The notes: a model not told the origin generated them from the sequence alone. A DNA stretch of 64,000 nt from Weissella paramesenteroides ATCC 33313 (GCF_000160575.1 NZ_GG697129.1:124001-188000); one strand, 5' to 3'; shown: positions 26,898-35,867, counted from the stretch's first letter. Translations and numbers: made by a program.

Positions 26898-28232
26898 TTA
26901 TTCTTCTACTTTTGCAGTTTTCTTGAACTTGTTTAGCCAAATCATCAAACCAAGAACAATGACAAAGACGATAGCCATACCGCTCCATGACATTAGTTTT
27001 CCTAAGCCAACAATTAGCAATGTCGTCCAGGCACCACCATCTGACAAAACTGAAATTGATGATGCGCCATTCATTGCAAAATGCGCTGATTTTGCTGCAG
27101 TTGTTAGAAGTGGGGCAATCCAAGATGCAATATACAATGATACGGCAATGTCGATAATACCACCAACAACAATTCGGAACACGTTACCACCGAATACTGC
27201 GGCCATGACAGCTAACATAAATGGAATCGTTGCTAAATCTCCGAATGGTAAGACACGATTTCCTGGTAAGATAACCGCAATTAGTAATGAAACGGGTACC
27301 AAAATCAATGAAGCTGACAGTACGGCTTCTTGACCAACAGCCAAGGCTGAATCCATTCCAATATACAAATTACGTCCTGGGAAGTGCTTTTGTACCATGG
27401 TGTTTGCTGCTTCTGATATTGGTGACAAACCTTCCATCAAGATAGCTACCATACGTGGCATCAAAATCAAAACAGCAGATGTTGTAATTCCTAAGTTTAA
27501 TATCTTAGTTAAATCATATTGTGCCAAAGCACCAATAACAATTCCAATAATCAGTCCCATGACAGCTGAATCACCAAAGACACCAAGTTTCTTTTGAATC
27601 GTTTCTGGTGTCCAATGAATTTTCTTTACACCAGGAATACGATCTAGAACCCAGTTAATTGGCAGAGCCAATACGAATCCTGGGGCAGAAGCTCCTTGTG
27701 GAAATGAAATTCCCTCTAATCCATAATGTTTCTGAATTGTTGGTGCAGCCAGATCTGCTAAGAAATAAATCCACATAGCATGTACGATCATCGTAAACAG
27801 ACCCAAGCCAAAATTATTTGTTGCTGCATAGACTAGTGATCCTGAAAATGCAATGTGCCAATAATTCCACAAATCGACGTCCAATGTTTTAGTCAAGCCA
27901 ATCACTAACAAGACCACATTCAAAGCAACACCAATTGGGATAGCTAAACTTCCTAATGTTGTCCCATATGAAATAGCTGAAGCTGCTGGCCAACCAACAT
28001 CAATCGAGTTTAATGATAGGCCAAAATTTTTAACCATCGCTTGGGCTGCTGGACCTAAGTTATCAGTCAATAATTTAATAACTAAGTTCAACCCAGTAAA
28101 ACCAATACCAACCATCAAAGCAGATTTAAAAGCCTTGCCTGGTTTAATACGTAATGCTAGTCCAAAAATAAATAGTAATAGTGGTAAGAATACTGTTGGG
28201 CCAGCATCTAATAACCATTTAATCACTCCCAT
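26898..28232 (-). CDS. gatC: PTS galactitol-type EIIC permease
   Basis: A 444-residue membrane component with about ten helices. The family pattern is visible at the start (IKWLLDAGPTVFLPLLLFIFGL) and in GIDSALAVGQEAV-like GMDSALAVGQEAV near 290. It carries the sugar alcohol binding site and channels it to EIIB for phosphorylation. RBS GAGGG. It follows gatA by 12 bp. Confidence 0.92.
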   Translation of the reverse strand: MGVIKWLLDAGPTVFLPLLLFIFGLALRIKPGKAFKSALMVGIGFTGLNLVIKLLTDNLGPAAQAMVKNFGLSLNSIDVGWPAASAISYGTTLGSLAIPIGVALNVVLLVIGLTKTLDVDLWNYWHIAFSGSLVYAATNNFGLGLFTMIVHAMWIYFLADLAAPTIQKHYGLEGISFPQGASAPGFVLALPINWVLDRIPGVKKIHWTPETIQKKLGVFGDSAVMGLIIGIVIGALAQYDLTKILNLGITTSAVLILMPRMVAILMEGLSPISEAANTMVQKHFPGRNLYIGMDSALAVGQEAVLSASLILVPVSLLIAVILPGNRVLPFGDLATIPFMLAVMAAVFGGNVFRIVVGGIIDIAVSLYIASWIAPLLTTAAKSAHFAMNGASSISVLSDGGAWTTLLIVGLGKLMSWSGMAIVFVIVLGLMIWLNKFKKTAKVEE

Positions 28233-28244
28233 AATTTTCCCTCT

Positions 28245-28694
28245 CTACTTTATTCCTGCGCTCTTTAATGTTTCAATAATTTCTTCTGCATTTTTTGCTA
28301 ATAACAATTGTTGTATTTTTGATTCATTTTGAATCAAAGCAACTAAGGTTTGTAGCATACCTAGTTGTGCATGTGCTTCCTTTAGCGCTAACATAAATAC
28401 AAATTTAACTGGAACTTTTTCACCATCCCCCATTTGTAAAAATGTCACTGGGTCTCGTAATCGTAAGACACCAATTTGATCATAATTAACATGCTCTGCA
28501 TCTGTATGCGGTATTGCGATACCAATCTTATCTGTTGCCAAACCAGTTGGAAAGTCAATCTCACGTTGTAAAATGGCTGGTTTGTAAGAGGCTTTAACTG
28601 CCCCACTTGCAATTAATCGATCCGCTAATTTTGCGAGTGCTTCTTGATCATCCGTAGCACTTTCATCAAGTAAAACGATTTTATCTGATAACAT
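28245..28694 (-). CDS. gatA: PTS fructose/mannitol-type EIIA of the gat system
   Basis: A 149-residue EIIA (PTS_EIIA_2) with active His in GIAIPHTDAEHV (about residue 65). It receives phosphate from HPr and passes it to GatB. Its start overlaps the end of the preceding EIIA-like gene by 14 bp, and AAGGAGG precedes ATG 28694. It is the transport EIIA, in contrast to the upstream one, which is more likely regulatory. Confidence 0.9.
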   Translation of the reverse strand: MLSDKIVLLDESATDDQEALAKLADRLIASGAVKASYKPAILQREIDFPTGLATDKIGIAIPHTDAEHVNYDQIGVLRLRDPVTFLQMGDGEKVPVKFVFMLALKEAHAQLGMLQTLVALIQNESKIQQLLLAKNAEEIIETLKSAGIK

Positions 28695-29070
28695 TCAAAC
28701 TCACCTCCTTGATAAATTTTTCTAATGCTTGTTGCGATGTAACTTGTTTTAATTTGATCAGCATTTCTGACTGTAAAAGCTCACCCAATATGCCAATCAA
28801 TTGATTATCAGGGTTTTGACTATCAATAACTAAAATTAACGCATATTTTGATTGGGCATTAATAAATGATAATCCTTGGACAGCAAGATTTGGCAGTTCA
28901 ACATGTGGCATAATCATATCTTCTGCAATCGCTGTACTCCCTAATGCTTCACGTGCCTGCATCACAGCCAACACATCTTTATTATTTAGATTGAATTGGT
29001 CTGCAATAATTTCTGCCATTGCAGGTATCGTTGGTAATGTCGCCATTGATAAAAATTTAATTTTAACCAT
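28681..29070 (-). CDS. Separate EIIA-like domain, probable sensory part of the PRD regulator
   Basis: A 129-residue PTS_EIIA_2-like protein: KIKFLSMATLPTIPAMAEII at the start and the His in AEDMIMPHVELP (about 60). The open frame extends to 29160, but ATG 29070 has GAGGAG seven bases upstream and sits inside the last codons of the regulator gene, overlapping it by 8 bp in the +1 frame. MtlR/LicR-type regulators usually end in HTH-PRD-PRD-EIIB-EIIA; the adjacent regulator stops after EIIB, so this protein is probably the detached EIIA. Coupled translation would keep them equimolar. Confidence 0.8.
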   Translation of the reverse strand: MVKIKFLSMATLPTIPAMAEIIADQFNLNNKDVLAVMQAREALGSTAIAEDMIMPHVELPNLAVQGLSFINAQSKYALILVIDSQNPDNQLIGILGELLQSEMLIKLKQVTSQQALEKFIKEVSLNVIR

Positions 29071-30457
29071 ATAACATCTCCTCAACTTTGCGACGATCGC
29101 TCTCGTTAAATAATGCACTGACCTGAATAACTGGCGATGCTGGTTGAAAATGAATAGCAACAGTTGAAATAACTAAATCAATCTGCTCAAATTTTTTGAG
29201 ATGTAACTCATAATCTCGAGCTGAAATTGTGCCAACAATATCAAAATCAGGAAATGCCCGTCGCACCTTAGTCTGCAATAACTGTGCCGTGCCAATTCCT
29301 GTGGAACACATCAATAGCACACGTTTTTTCACGCTGGCTTCTTCTAATGCTCTCACAACATATAATGTTAAAAAGCCAATTTCATCTTCCGAGACATCAT
29401 ACTGTGTATGTTGCAAAACTTGTTGCACCTGAGAAAATGTTTCTTCATAACTAAAACGAATATCATTCAAAATTGGATTAACAATCAGCATATCTTCCTT
29501 CATACGATGAATCATCGGTCGGACATGTCCAATCAAAGCATTGCGTAAATTTTCGATATTAACATGGGGTGGTAAAGGCAATCCATGAATCAAATAGTCC
29601 ACTAACTGACGTGCCTCGTCTTCTTGGCTGTTGTCCAATGTACGATCATATCGTAATCCGACTAAATATAGCATCAGGTTCTCAATTTCCTGACTGTTAA
29701 TTTCAACATGAGCATATTCACTGATGTTATTAATAACCTGTCGCGCAACCCGTAATAGTAACTCATCGTAATGATGATTTATCTCAGTTGGTGTCGCCAA
29801 TTCAACATTATGCGTCCTAACTCTATCTAATAAAATGTAGAGATGTGAAAAAATATTAACCGTATATGGGTCCAAAATCTCAACATCAAGTTCTTTTTCA
29901 ATCAATGTCATTTGCGAGCTAATAAACGTTTGATCAGTTTTTGAAATATCTGGAAAAATGCCAGCCAACCCTTCAACAACTTGTTGCGTAACGGTATTCT
30001 CTAACAAAAAATAATTCAACGCTTTGCGAACTTGTACCTCAGTCCCCACAACTTTTGCCTCACCAGCAGATCGATCAATACTAATGTGAAACGAATGCAG
30101 CATGTCATTTAAAATACTTAAATCACGTTGCAATGTTGATTCTGAAATGTACAACTTTTCTAACAAATGCCATCGATTTAACCCATGCGGAAACGAATGC
30201 AATAAATTAATCGCTAAATCAAATTGCCGTTGTTCATCTTGCTCGGTCGTCGGCGTTGAAGGACGATTCTCTCGTAAACGGTATCCACGCCCACGTTGTG
30301 ATTCAACCACTTTCTGTTCTTGATTTAACTTGTTAATCATGCGATATACGGTCTTTTTTGACACATCAAAAGTCTGTGAAATTGCTTGGGCATCAACAAA
30401 ATCCGTTTGTTGCCCCAAAAACATCAATATTTTACTTTCTAAATTATTGGTGCTCAT
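29063..30457 (-). CDS. PRD-containing transcription activator (MtlR/LicR type)
   Basis: A 464-residue PTS-controlled regulator. Order: N-terminal HTH (about 8-60, SKKTVYRMINKL), a second HTH/Mga-like region (about 95-130), PRD1 (about 180-285), PRD2 (about 290-400) with regulatory His residues, and a GatB-like EIIB domain with the Cys in MCSTGIGTAQLLQ (about 405). No EIIA follows in frame. It leads the operon and probably activates it when dephosphorylated on PRD/EIIB sites. A 24-bp palindrome and a cre site lie in the promoter region. Confidence 0.92.
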   Translation of the reverse strand: MSTNNLESKILMFLGQQTDFVDAQAISQTFDVSKKTVYRMINKLNQEQKVVESQRGRGYRLRENRPSTPTTEQDEQRQFDLAINLLHSFPHGLNRWHLLEKLYISESTLQRDLSILNDMLHSFHISIDRSAGEAKVVGTEVQVRKALNYFLLENTVTQQVVEGLAGIFPDISKTDQTFISSQMTLIEKELDVEILDPYTVNIFSHLYILLDRVRTHNVELATPTEINHHYDELLLRVARQVINNISEYAHVEINSQEIENLMLYLVGLRYDRTLDNSQEDEARQLVDYLIHGLPLPPHVNIENLRNALIGHVRPMIHRMKEDMLIVNPILNDIRFSYEETFSQVQQVLQHTQYDVSEDEIGFLTLYVVRALEEASVKKRVLLMCSTGIGTAQLLQTKVRRAFPDFDIVGTISARDYELHLKKFEQIDLVISTVAIHFQPASPVIQVSALFNESDRRKVEEMLYG

Positions 30458-30498
30458 TTTTCCACTTCCTTTCTACAATTTATATTCTATCGTGTATC

Positions 30499-30512
30499 TG
30501 AAAGCGTTTTCT
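30499..30512 (+). promoter_or_regulatory. cre site at the gat operon promoter
   Basis: TGAAAGCGTTTTCT fits the cre consensus almost fully. It overlaps the poor -35 region of a minus-strand promoter whose -10 is TATAAA near 30478-30483. Confidence 0.75.
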
Positions 30513-30517
30513 TAATT

Positions 30518-30541
30518 AAATGACCATTGCAATGGCCATTT
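30518..30541. promoter_or_regulatory. 24-bp palindrome upstream of gat promoter, likely activator site
   Basis: AAATGACCATTG and CAATGGCCATTT are inverted arms with one mismatch and no spacer. It is just upstream of the cre/-35 area, the usual place for a PRD activator site. Confidence 0.6.
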
Positions 30542-30574
30542 AGTATTGGCTACATTTTAACAAAAATTTGAGCC

Positions 30575-30608
30575 AAAAAAATAGCATGGCATTTAATCTG
30601 CCATGCTA
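30575..30608 (-). terminator. xylB terminator
   Basis: Perfect 10-bp arms TAGCATGGCA and TGCCATGCTA, followed on the minus strand by seven T. Confidence 0.9.
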
Positions 30609-30614
30609 TACATT

Positions 30615-32111
30615 TTACTTTCTTCTTAACGCTAACAAATCATGTGACAACTTAGCTGTTTGACCATATATCTGCTTGTATAATTCATAATATTTATGAT
30701 ACTTTGCAACATTTTCTGGAATTGGTTCATAAGTTTGACCAAAACTCATAAATGTATTGGCAGCCTCTTGCACGCTATCAAACCAACTAAGACCAACAGC
30801 TGCTAGGATAGCTGCTCCCATACCAGGACCTTGCTCATTCTGTAATGCCACAACTTTCGTATCAAAAATATCTGCCTGTATTTGTAACCAAAGTGGTGAT
30901 TTTGCCCCACCACCAATGGCAACAACTGTATCAAAGTTAGCACCGGCTGCTTCATAAATTTCAAACAAATCTTTAAATGAGTAGATAATACCTTCTAACA
31001 CTGAACGCACAAAATCCGCCCGATTCTGTGTACCATCAACGCCAATAAAGACACCACGAATATCACCGTCACCACGTTCACCAACAATATATGGTGTAAA
31101 CAATAAGCCGTTAGCCCCAATCGTTGATGATTGTGCTGAATCAACCATTTCATTAAATGTTATTTCACTCGCAAAGTTTTTCTTAAACCAAGATAGTGAA
31201 TAACCTGCTGCTAAAGTCACACCCATTGAATAGAACTTATTTGGAATTGCATGATTAAAGAAAGTTACCTTACCGTGATAGTTAACATCTGCAGTATCTT
31301 CATACTTTAAAACCACGCCTGATGTACCGATTGATGACATCACCATATTGGGCTTTAAAATGGCAGCTCCAATGGCACCCGCTGCATTATCAGCGGCACC
31401 ACCAACTACTTGTGTATCAGTTGATAAACCAGAAAATTCTGCATAAGCTGCTGAAATTGCGCCAACGTTATCTATTGATTGAATAATTTCTGGGAACATT
31501 GTTGCCGGCAAATCAAACACTTCTTGAACTCGCTTCGACCAAGTTCCTGCAGCGACATCTAATGCAACTGTTCCCGCAGCATCAGATATCTCCATTTGTA
31601 ATTTACCAGTCATACGATAACGTAAATAATCTTTTGGCGTCACGATTTTATCAATTCGCGCAAATGACTCTGGTTCGTTCTCTTTCAACCACAAAATAGC
31701 TAGGAGTGTGAACCCTTCTTGCGCACGATTACGGGTAATATTAATAAATTCATCACCCATTTTTTCATTGATCTCACGTGTTTGTTTAGATGATCGTGTA
31801 TCGTTCCACAAAATTGCTGGTCGAATGATTTTGCCAGATTTATCCAATGTCACTAATCCGTGCATTTGCCCAGAAAATGAAATACCTTTAATTTGATCAG
31901 GACTTAAGTGGTCATTCAGAATCAAACGGACAATAGCGACCGTTGTACCACTCACCCATTCCTCTGGATTTTGCTCACTATACCCTGGCGCAGGTTGTGA
32001 TAATGGATAATTATATGCCTCTTGTGCAACGATTGTTCCTTGGCGGTCAACAGCGGATACCTTAACTGCCGATGTGCCTAAATCGACACCTAATACAACT
32101 TCTTTTGTCAT
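30615..32111 (-). CDS. xylB: Xylulokinase
   Basis: Phosphorylates D-xylulose to xylulose-5-phosphate, the substrate of phosphoketolase. The 498-residue FGGY kinase has the N-terminal phosphate loop LGVDLGTSAVKVSAVD, the FGGY signature 1 region SFSGQMHGLVTLD (about 75-87) and the C-terminal ATP site AIGGGAKSPLWLQIQADIF (about 390). The catalytic Asp is in VVGGAADNAAGAIGAA. It is monocistronic and not next to xylA, but next to the gat-type PTS operon. RBS AGGA. Confidence 0.92.
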   Translation of the reverse strand: MTKEVVLGVDLGTSAVKVSAVDRQGTIVAQEAYNYPLSQPAPGYSEQNPEEWVSGTTVAIVRLILNDHLSPDQIKGISFSGQMHGLVTLDKSGKIIRPAILWNDTRSSKQTREINEKMGDEFINITRNRAQEGFTLLAILWLKENEPESFARIDKIVTPKDYLRYRMTGKLQMEISDAAGTVALDVAAGTWSKRVQEVFDLPATMFPEIIQSIDNVGAISAAYAEFSGLSTDTQVVGGAADNAAGAIGAAILKPNMVMSSIGTSGVVLKYEDTADVNYHGKVTFFNHAIPNKFYSMGVTLAAGYSLSWFKKNFASEITFNEMVDSAQSSTIGANGLLFTPYIVGERGDGDIRGVFIGVDGTQNRADFVRSVLEGIIYSFKDLFEIYEAAGANFDTVVAIGGGAKSPLWLQIQADIFDTKVVALQNEQGPGMGAAILAAVGLSWFDSVQEAANTFMSFGQTYEPIPENVAKYHKYYELYKQIYGQTAKLSHDLLALRRK

Positions 32112-32438
32112 AATTTTTCCTATCTTTTATGGAAATTGGTACATTATTAAAGACATATCGAAATGCCAATACCAAATTCCTCGCCGCAAAATTTTTTTAC
32201 TTGATTTTTTATAATTTCTCAAATTTAATTATTCTAATTTAACTTGTTTATAACTTTATCATACTTTTTAAAAATAAAAGATACTAAGACTATTCATAAT
32301 TAATTACTGATTACAGTAGCATAGCGTACTGACTCATCATTTATCAAAACATTTATTGCTATTCTTTATCAAAACAAAGTAGTGTAAAATGGGGCTAACA
32401 ACATTAGTTAGACTATAACGAAAGGTGTGATATCCATC
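32112..32438. other. Divergent intergenic region xylB / PASTA gene
   Basis: AT-rich, no coding frame. Two exact copies of TTTATCAAAACA (32340-32351 and 32365-32376, 25 bp apart, so on the same helix face) lie just before a TAAAAT -10-like hexamer at 32385-32390 for the PASTA gene. Confidence 0.45.
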
Positions 32439-32936
32439 ATGGGAAAACTACAAGTCATCGGTCGATTAGCACGTGTTGCAGCAGCTGCACTTACTCCGGT
32501 CGCCCTAGATGAGGCTACCAAAATTATTAATCGCCAACTCGATAAAAGAAAAGATTACGTCAAAATACCAGATGTGAAATCATTATCTTTAGACGAAGCA
32601 GCGAAAGTACTTGAACAGTATGAATTCAATTACGCACTGGTTAAAGTAAAAGCTGACGTGAAATATGCCTACAATGATAGTGATACTGTGCTACGTATCC
32701 TACCTAAAGGTGGTGCAAGCGTTGATCCAACCACTTTTGTAAAAATTTACTATGCAGATGAAGAAACCATCCAACAAAGTAATGTTCTATTTAAAAATAT
32801 GATGGATCAAAAAGTTGATAAGCAGGAAAAACGTCAACAGGCTGTCCGTGGCTTGACTGATAAAACAAAACAAGTTGCCACAGATGTTAGTGGTAAATTA
32901 GGGCTAACAAAAAAAGACAAGAATAGTGATATTTAA
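32439..32936 (+). CDS. Single-PASTA-domain protein without kinase
   Basis: A 165-residue protein. Residues 5-35 are an alanine-rich hydrophobic/amphipathic stretch, then one PASTA-like domain (about 38-100: KIPDVKSLSLDEAAKVLEQY, then GGASVDPTTFVKIYYA), and a charged, Lys/Gln-rich tail. PASTA domains bind muropeptides when outside the cell, usually on Ser/Thr kinases or PBPs; neither is fused here, and no clear signal peptide is seen. GTG at 32427 is an alternative start; AAAGGTG favours either. Function unknown. Confidence 0.7.
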   Translation: MGKLQVIGRLARVAAAALTPVALDEATKIINRQLDKRKDYVKIPDVKSLSLDEAAKVLEQYEFNYALVKVKADVKYAYNDSDTVLRILPKGGASVDPTTFVKIYYADEETIQQSNVLFKNMMDQKVDKQEKRQQAVRGLTDKTKQVATDVSGKLGLTKKDKNSDI

Positions 32937-32946
32937 AATTAAAAAT

Positions 32947-32992
32947 AAAGAGACTGACAGCTAAGGATTCCATCTTAACTGTCAGTCTCTTT
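32947..32992 (+). terminator. Terminator after the PASTA gene
   Basis: Arms AAAGAGACTGACAG and CTGTCAGTCTCTTT, extended by TAAG/CTTA after a single mismatch. Confidence 0.85.
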
Positions 32993-32995
32993 CAA

Positions 32996-33079
32996 TTACC
33001 CAATTTTACGATTAAATTTCTTGAATTCAAATAATTCATCTATTTGCTTCAAATACTCTGATGGATAAGTTTTACAGAT
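32996..33079 (-). pseudogene. Possible 27-codon gene relic
   Basis: On the minus strand a stop-to-stop frame reads YPSEYLKQIDELFEFKKF and then NRKIG before TAA. It looks like a protein C-terminus but has no start codon or ribosome site. It may be the remnant of a deleted gene; chance is possible. Confidence 0.25.
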
Positions 33080-33164
33080 TTATGATTCTGCCTTTTACAA
33101 AGTTTAATTTATATTAACCATAGTCCTCGTATTTCACGCACCTTTTATTACTCCTAAACTTAAA

Positions 33165-33214
33165 AAAATAGACAAAGGTGACAGGAATTCCATCGTCTTT
33201 TGTCTATTTTTATA
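33165..33214 (-). terminator. Terminator of the mannose-type PTS operon
   Basis: Arms AAAAATAGACAAA and TTTGTCTATTTTT around a 20-odd-base loop, with a T tract on the minus strand. Confidence 0.8.
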
Positions 33215-33221
33215 TAATCTT

Positions 33222-34046
33222 TTAAAACAATCCAATCAAGCAACCAATCGTAATAATAACGACCATAATCAAAATTACTTTAGTAGCTGACATTTGTTTA
33301 CTTGAAACTAACCACCAACCAAGCATAACCATTCCTAATGGCAACAACCCTGGGAAAATGCCATTTAGGACACTTTCAAGTGAAGCTGTTTTACCACCCA
33401 TTGGAATATGTGCGGTTGTCTTCAATACAATTGTATTAGCTGCTAAGGCACCAACAACCATCACACCCAAAATATTGAATGCATCAGTGATTCGCTTAGA
33501 GTTTTCACCAACAATTGTGTCAATGGCACTAACCCCTAGTCGATATCCACTTCTAAAGGCAATGTACGAAATTGAAACACCAACAACACCATATGCTAAA
33601 ATGTAGAAAATTGGACCAAATACACTACCACCAGCAGCTAAACTCATTGCAATCGACAACAGGATAGGTACGATGATTCCTTGAATTATTGAATCACCAA
33701 TACCAGCGAGTGGTCCCATCAAAGTTGTCTTGATATTAACAGGCATTTCTTCTGAGACTTCTTCACCCATCGCAATTTGCTCTTCAAGTGAAGCGACAAT
33801 ACCATTAATTAATTGACCAGTTTGTGGTTCCGTATTATAGAACATCGAATGGCACATGAGTAACCGGCGCTTTTTTTCGGGCTCATCCTTATAATGCTTA
33901 CGAGCAAAAGGCAAATAGGCATATGCCCAAGAATGTCCTTGAATCTTCTCATAACTCATTGAACTCAGATGAGTAAATCCCCAACGTCGCCAAATTTGAT
34001 TTAATTCTTTATTTGTTAGAATCGTTTCCTTTTTTTGTTCAACCAT
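33222..34046 (-). CDS. PTS mannose-family EIID
   Basis: A 274-residue membrane subunit of a mannose/sorbose/N-acetylgalactosamine-type permease. Family signs: WRRWGFTHLSSMSYEKIQGHSW at 18-39 and LMGPLAGIGDSIIQGIIVPIL at about 109-129. It is the last gene of the A-B-C-D operon, 20 bp after EIIC. The substrate cannot be read directly; the divergent deoC suggests a deoxysugar. Confidence 0.93.
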   Translation of the reverse strand: MVEQKKETILTNKELNQIWRRWGFTHLSSMSYEKIQGHSWAYAYLPFARKHYKDEPEKKRRLLMCHSMFYNTEPQTGQLINGIVASLEEQIAMGEEVSEEMPVNIKTTLMGPLAGIGDSIIQGIIVPILLSIAMSLAAGGSVFGPIFYILAYGVVGVSISYIAFRSGYRLGVSAIDTIVGENSKRITDAFNILGVMVVGALAANTIVLKTTAHIPMGGKTASLESVLNGIFPGLLPLGMVMLGWWLVSSKQMSATKVILIMVVIITIGCLIGLF

Positions 34047-34066
34047 GATTTACTGCCCCCTCATCC

Positions 34067-34906
34067 TTAGAACAAATCATCATCTTCATAGACATCATCC
34101 GTATCAACATTTTGAGTAGTTTCAGCAGTAGTTGCTGCTTGACCACCACCCTTTGAAGATGATGCGTAGAAATACATGTATGCAACTAATGCTGCAATAA
34201 ATACAATGGCAATCATACTTAGCTTTGCAAAGGCCAAAAGAACGAACCCTGCAAAGAAGAAAATCAAGTGTGACTTATTCTTAATAACAATTGACATTAA
34301 CATCGCAATTCCTAAGGCTGGTAGAACACCACCCAATACCTGGATAATGTGCGTAACCATATCTGGAATACTTTGAATTAACCAATCTACAAGTCCCTTT
34401 CCAAAATAAATTGCTAAAAATACTGGTACTGCTCGAATTAGGAACGTTGTAATTTGTGGGAAAACCAAATGATTTAATACGATACCGTGATCATCATTAT
34501 TTTCTGCTGCTTTTTCAGCTCGTGTATTCCAATATGAATAGAAAGCCATACGGAAGTTGTAAAAAATAAGTCCAAATGTTTGTCCAATTAAAATGGCCAG
34601 CGTCACTGCAATTGCAGGATCCTTAGTTGTTGCCATTGCTAGACCAATACCACCATAAGCTGCATAAGTGATTTCACTATTTGTTGCACCACCTGTCGAA
34701 AGATTAGCGATAAACACTGCTTGAACAGCTAATCCACAAAGTACTCCCGCTTTGATATCACCAAAGGCAATACCAACTAACAAACCGGCCACCAATGGTC
34801 GACCAACAATATAGAATCCGCCTGACATTCCAAACAGCCAGGGAGACTCAATCGCTCCTAAATAACAGAAAATTCCTGTTAATAATGCTGGTATAAACAA
34901 ACTCAT
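34067..34906 (-). CDS. PTS mannose/sorbose-family EIIC
   Basis: A 279-residue permease subunit with about eight helices (start ALLTGIFCYLGAIESPWLFG; GLAVQAVFIANLSTGGATNSE near 55-75), ending in a Gln/Thr/Asp-rich cytoplasmic tail. It forms the membrane sugar path with EIID. It follows EIIB by 11 bp. Confidence 0.92.
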   Translation of the reverse strand: MSLFIPALLTGIFCYLGAIESPWLFGMSGGFYIVGRPLVAGLLVGIAFGDIKAGVLCGLAVQAVFIANLSTGGATNSEITYAAYGGIGLAMATTKDPAIAVTLAILIGQTFGLIFYNFRMAFYSYWNTRAEKAAENNDDHGIVLNHLVFPQITTFLIRAVPVFLAIYFGKGLVDWLIQSIPDMVTHIIQVLGGVLPALGIAMLMSIVIKNKSHLIFFFAGFVLLAFAKLSMIAIVFIAALVAYMYFYASSSKGGGQAATTAETTQNVDTDDVYEDDDLF

Positions 34907-34917
34907 GGCATTGCCTC

Positions 34918-35412
34918 CTAGTCCATTGAATCGTATTTATTCTTTAATGTTGTCCAGCTACGAACGCTGTCATCAGGTAATAATTGGAATTGAATCTCAA
35001 TGCCATGATCGTTAATATTTTGGAAAGCATCATAATCTGCCTGATCAATAGCAACCGTATTTCCCAACACCTTTGTATCAGGACGCGTGTTCATCGGACC
35101 AACATTCAGCTTCTGACCAAAATCAACACCCATATCTACCAATTGTGAAAATGTTTGTGGTGAATCACTAATCAAAAAGAAACGTTTCTTTGATGCCACA
35201 CCATTGGCAATTTTTTCTGGTGCTTCAGCAACTGTATAGATTCCAACCTTTAAGTCATTGGCTGCAGCCTTTAAAACACGGCGCCGTAACTTATTATGAG
35301 CAATACTATCACCAACAACTAAAATACCATCAACCGGACGTGCTTTTGTCCAACGCGTCATTGTTTGTCCATGAATTACACGATCATCAACTCGTACTAA
35401 TGAAATTGTCAT
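34918..35412 (-). CDS. PTS mannose/sorbose-family EIIB
   Basis: A 164-residue phosphotransfer subunit with the active His in RVDDRVIHGQTMTRW (His14). It accepts phosphate from EIIA and gives it to the incoming sugar. The EIIA gene is a separate reading frame 21 bp upstream, as in sorbose/GalNAc-type systems rather than the fused ManX. Confidence 0.93.
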   Translation of the reverse strand: MTISLVRVDDRVIHGQTMTRWTKARPVDGILVVGDSIAHNKLRRRVLKAAANDLKVGIYTVAEAPEKIANGVASKKRFFLISDSPQTFSQLVDMGVDFGQKLNVGPMNTRPDTKVLGNTVAIDQADYDAFQNINDHGIEIQFQLLPDDSVRSWTTLKNKYDSMD

Positions 35413-35433
35413 AATTAAAATCCCCCTCTTGAT

Positions 35434-35850
35434 TTAAAAATCAAGGTCATCTTCCTCTTCATCATCAACATTATCCGGAACTGATATCCCATTAACACCA
35501 GCTGCACGGACCAAATCAACTGCTTCATCTAGGCTACTCAAACCAGAAATCATCGTGGCAAGCTCAATCACCATGGGTAGATTCACACCACTAACAACTC
35601 GAATATCATCTGGATGTGCTAAGTAATATGCAAATGATTCATTGTATGGCGTACCCCCTTTTAAATCGGCCAATACAATTAAAGGTTCTGATGCTTCTGA
35701 AAATTTTTGTTGCAATCGATGCCTAAAATCTTCAATACCCATTTCATCTAATGCTACCGATTCAACATGATCTGTACTACCTGTGATGAATGATAAACCT
35801 GACATTAGCCCTTCTGCCAATTTACCATGGGTTGTAATTAAAATATCCAC
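35434..35850 (-). CDS. PTS mannose-family EIIA
   Basis: A 138-residue EIIA with the active His in ILITTHGKLAEGLMSG (His8) and the family segment LADLKGGTPYNESF (about 62-75). It ends in an acidic tail (DDEEEDDLDF). The start codon is GTG at 35850, preceded by AGGAGG. First gene of the operon, behind a consensus promoter that contains a cre site and, near the leader, a TGTCATGACA palindrome. Confidence 0.92.
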   Translation of the reverse strand: MDILITTHGKLAEGLMSGLSFITGSTDHVESVALDEMGIEDFRHRLQQKFSEASEPLIVLADLKGGTPYNESFAYYLAHPDDIRVVSGVNLPMVIELATMISGLSSLDEAVDLVRAAGVNGISVPDNVDDEEEDDLDF

Positions 35851-35867
35851 GATGTTTTCCTCCTATT

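Noticed and set aside
26884-27123. Minus-strand ORF in gatC in another frame
   Set aside because: Cys/Trp-rich shadow of a membrane protein.
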